Positions 62,749 through 64,000 of a stretch of DNA of 64,000 bases are shown one piece after another. Numbering within the stretch: position 1 is the stretch's first letter; the number at the start of each line of letters is the position of its first letter. The DNA is from DASUBV01 sp036510065 (GTDB taxonomy: Bacteria; Actinomycetota; Actinomycetes; Streptosporangiales; Streptosporangiaceae): positions 17,758 to 81,757 of the forward strand of contig DATCEO010000077.1 in the NCBI GenBank assembly GCA_036510065.1, in the 5' to 3' direction. The position numbers and the translations under genes are program-made. The notes under the pieces are model-generated. The model ran no database searches, had not been told where the DNA came from, and worked only from the letters and a program-made list of their open reading frames with translations.

Positions 62749-63378
62749 ATGTCTGACGGCGAGGCGGGTCTACGACAGCGTAAGAAGGAGCGCACCAGGC
62801 GGGCGATCGCCGATGCGGCGATGCGGCTGTTCTTGGAGCGTGGCTTCGACCAGGTCTCCATCCTTCAGATCGCCACTGCCGCCGAGGTGGCGGTGCAGAC
62901 CGTTTACAACTACTTCCCGGCGAAGGGTGACCTGGTCTTCGACGAGGCCGACGAGATCATCAACGACCTGCTGTCCACGGTACGGCAGCGCGCCCCAGGC
63001 GAGTCGCCGCTGTGGGTCATCCGCGGGTACTTCGCCCATGTCCCCGCGCGAGTCGCCGGGCGGCGTCCGCCCGAACCTACGCCCAAGTTCCGGCGCCTGG
63101 TCAGCGACAGTGCCACGCTGCGTAGTTACCAGCGGGAGGTCTTCGCTCGCTTCGAGCGATCCCTCGCGGCCTTGCTGGCAGAGGAAACCGGCCAGCCCCA
63201 CGACGCGGTCGAACCCTTCATCGCGGCGGCAGGCCTGGTCAGCGTCTTCCGGGTGAACCTCGAAGGCCGGGCCAGCGACGCAGAACCACCAAGGCAACGC
63301 GTCGAACGGGCCCTTGACCTCCTCGAGCGCGGACTAGGCGACTACGCCGTGTCGCCAGCCGGCCCATCACTCGACTAA
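62749..63378 (+). CDS. TetR-family transcriptional regulator
   Basis: 209 aa. HTH: RRAIADAAMRLFLERGFDQV and ILQIATAAEVAVQTVYNYFP; C-terminal ligand domain helical with RQRVERALDLLERGL. GAGGAAGGG precedes ATG 62749. Divergent from the membrane protein gene, which it probably represses through the palindrome at 62699. Confidence 0.92.
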   Translation: MSDGEAGLRQRKKERTRRAIADAAMRLFLERGFDQVSILQIATAAEVAVQTVYNYFPAKGDLVFDEADEIINDLLSTVRQRAPGESPLWVIRGYFAHVPARVAGRRPPEPTPKFRRLVSDSATLRSYQREVFARFERSLAALLAEETGQPHDAVEPFIAAAGLVSVFRVNLEGRASDAEPPRQRVERALDLLERGLGDYAVSPAGPSLD

Positions 63379-63639
63379 CCAGCCCCGGCCAGCACGGCGA
63401 CGCACCCTGGTTCATCCCAGGTGATGGACGCGATCCGTGTGGCGCTGTGGGCGCCACACGCCGAGATGATCAGCGGCACGGCGGCCAAGATTAACCAGGC
63501 CAAGGCAGGCAAGGCGGCCCCGGGCAGCGGCTTGCCATCACCGGAGCAGATGTTCGCGCGGGTACACAAGCACCTGATCGGCTGGGACGCGCCGGTCGAG
63601 GTGCAGCACGGCGGCGCACCCGCACCACGCGCGACATCT
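63379..63639. other. Short region without supported gene
   Basis: A plus-strand frame (63421-63783) reads ISGTAAKINQAKAGKAAPGS and FARVHKHLIGWDAPVEVQHG but has no ribosome binding site, runs through the terminator palindrome and matches no family I know; probably not expressed. Confidence 0.4.
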
Positions 63640-63671
63640 CAGGGCGCGGATACCGCGGTATCCGCGCCCTG
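63640..63671. terminator. 32-bp perfect palindrome, bidirectional terminator
   Basis: Each 16-nt half is the exact complement of the other (CAGGGCGCGGATACCG and CGGTATCCGCGCCCTG). It lies 6 nt after the stop of the minus-strand DUF1707-like gene and downstream of the plus-strand TetR gene, so a shared terminator is likely. Confidence 0.75.
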
Positions 63672-63676
63672 CCGCG

Positions 63677-64000
63677 TCACCGGCGCGGCGCCAGCCATCG
63701 GGTGTCGATCCGGCCGTGCCGCATCCGGCCTGCCAAGCGGACGCGCAGCGTCTCCGGCGTGTTGTCGTCCGCGTCCCTGCTGATCGCCAGCTTGCTGTGC
63801 CGCACCGCCAGCTCGTTGGCGTCCACCACCATGCCCGGCGCGAGGACCAGCTCCACGTCGCCGCCGCGCACCCGCAGCTCGATCACCAGCTCGGGCCCGC
63901 TGCGTACCGCGCTGGTCAGGTCAAGCATCACGTCGCACCACGCGGTGTGCAGCGCCAGCCGGTGCGGCAGCGTCCACCGGCCGTCGCGGCGCACCGAGCC
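63677..64000 (-). CDS. DUF1707-type protein, C-terminal part, 5' end cut by window edge
   Basis: About 108 residues are visible. RWTLPHRLALHTAWCDVMLD, LVIELRVRGGDVELVLAPGM and VVDANELAVRHSKLAI match the beta-helix-like C-terminal region of DUF1707/LiaF-like proteins, the same family as the gene at 38046. The GTG at 63994 is probably internal; the DUF1707 domain and true start should lie beyond 64000. Confidence 0.7.
   Translation of the reverse strand, partial: GSVRRDGRWTLPHRLALHTAWCDVMLDLTSAVRSGPELVIELRVRGGDVELVLAPGMVVDANELAVRHSKLAISRDADDNTPETLRVRLAGRMRHGRIDTRWLAPRR

Noticed and set aside
63421..63783. 120-aa plus-strand frame
   Set aside because: Runs through the 32-bp palindrome and into the antisense of the DUF1707-like gene.

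Overview
The window is a high-GC chromosomal segment from an actinomycete (Actinomycetota), probably a filamentous, Streptomyces/Streptosporangiales-type organism. The evidence is the left edge, which carries the conserved cell-envelope cluster RodA/FtsW - PbpA - PASTA kinase PknB - CrgA - rhomboid protease - cyclophilin, followed by DUF5324 and DUF6114 proteins; in such bacteria this block lies near the origin. GTG starts, Shine-Dalgarno sequences such as GGAGG, a SARP/AfsR-type regulator, a VapBC module and many TetR, MerR and LuxR regulators fit the same group. I saw no rRNA, tRNA, CRISPR array, insertion sequence or prophage.

Layout. 0-7.6 kb: core envelope and division genes. 7.9-18.1 kb: ATP-dependent DNA ligase (LigB type), malic enzyme, a FUSC membrane protein split by a +1 frameshift, TetR, an anchored beta-lactamase-like protein, an isolated UMP kinase paralogue and small genes. 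18.2-24 kb: RibD-C reductase plus flavin reductase pair, PP2C phosphatase, serine hydrolase, and a translationally coupled Fur-catalase pair. 24.1-28.1 kb: a minus-strand phospho-signalling operon (membrane FHA protein, unknown 285-aa protein, Ser/Thr kinase). 28.2-33.8 kb: NTF2-like gene and MerR regulator around a MerR-type palindrome, a GH76 enzyme, a PhzF remnant, and an ABC exporter with its own MerR regulator and operator. 33.8-37.3 kb: a large secreted GH87-like alpha-1,3-glucanase whose signal peptide is out of frame by one base. 37.6-40 kb: gene debris (LuxR and EamA fragments), a DUF1707 protein, a small frameshifted secreted peptide and a conserved protein of unknown function. 40.3-46 kb: an acyl-CoA-type operon with TetR regulator and two identical 15-bp candidate operators at its outer ends; its CoA-transferase, MaoC and outer NTF2-like genes are each broken differently. 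46.2-52.3 kb: bacterial nitric oxide synthase, a SARP/NB-ARC/TPR regulator and a small membrane-anchored peptide divergent from it. 52.3-58.5 kb: cupin, alpha/beta hydrolase, VapBC, PanB with an overlapping methyltransferase, a secreted protein, an SDR and a small gene. 58.7-59.8 kb: two decayed regulators. 60-64 kb: two Nudix hydrolases, a VOC protein, a nonsense-mutated small gene, a membrane protein with a divergent TetR, and a DUF1707-like gene cut by the window end.

Themes. (1) Signalling by Ser/Thr phosphorylation recurs: PknB with PASTA domains, a second kinase with an FHA partner, and a free PP2C phosphatase. (2) Fungal-wall glycans are plausible substrates of GH76 and GH87. (3) From 11 kb on, single-base indels in GC-rich or homopolymer runs and two Trp-to-stop changes break otherwise recognisable genes. 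This is either real decay of an accessory region or uncorrected sequencing error, and it matters for every 'pseudogene' call below. (4) Two distant small genes share a nearly identical ~40-nt leader with a GGCCGG hairpin and the ribosome binding site; this is the most unexpected cis element in the window.
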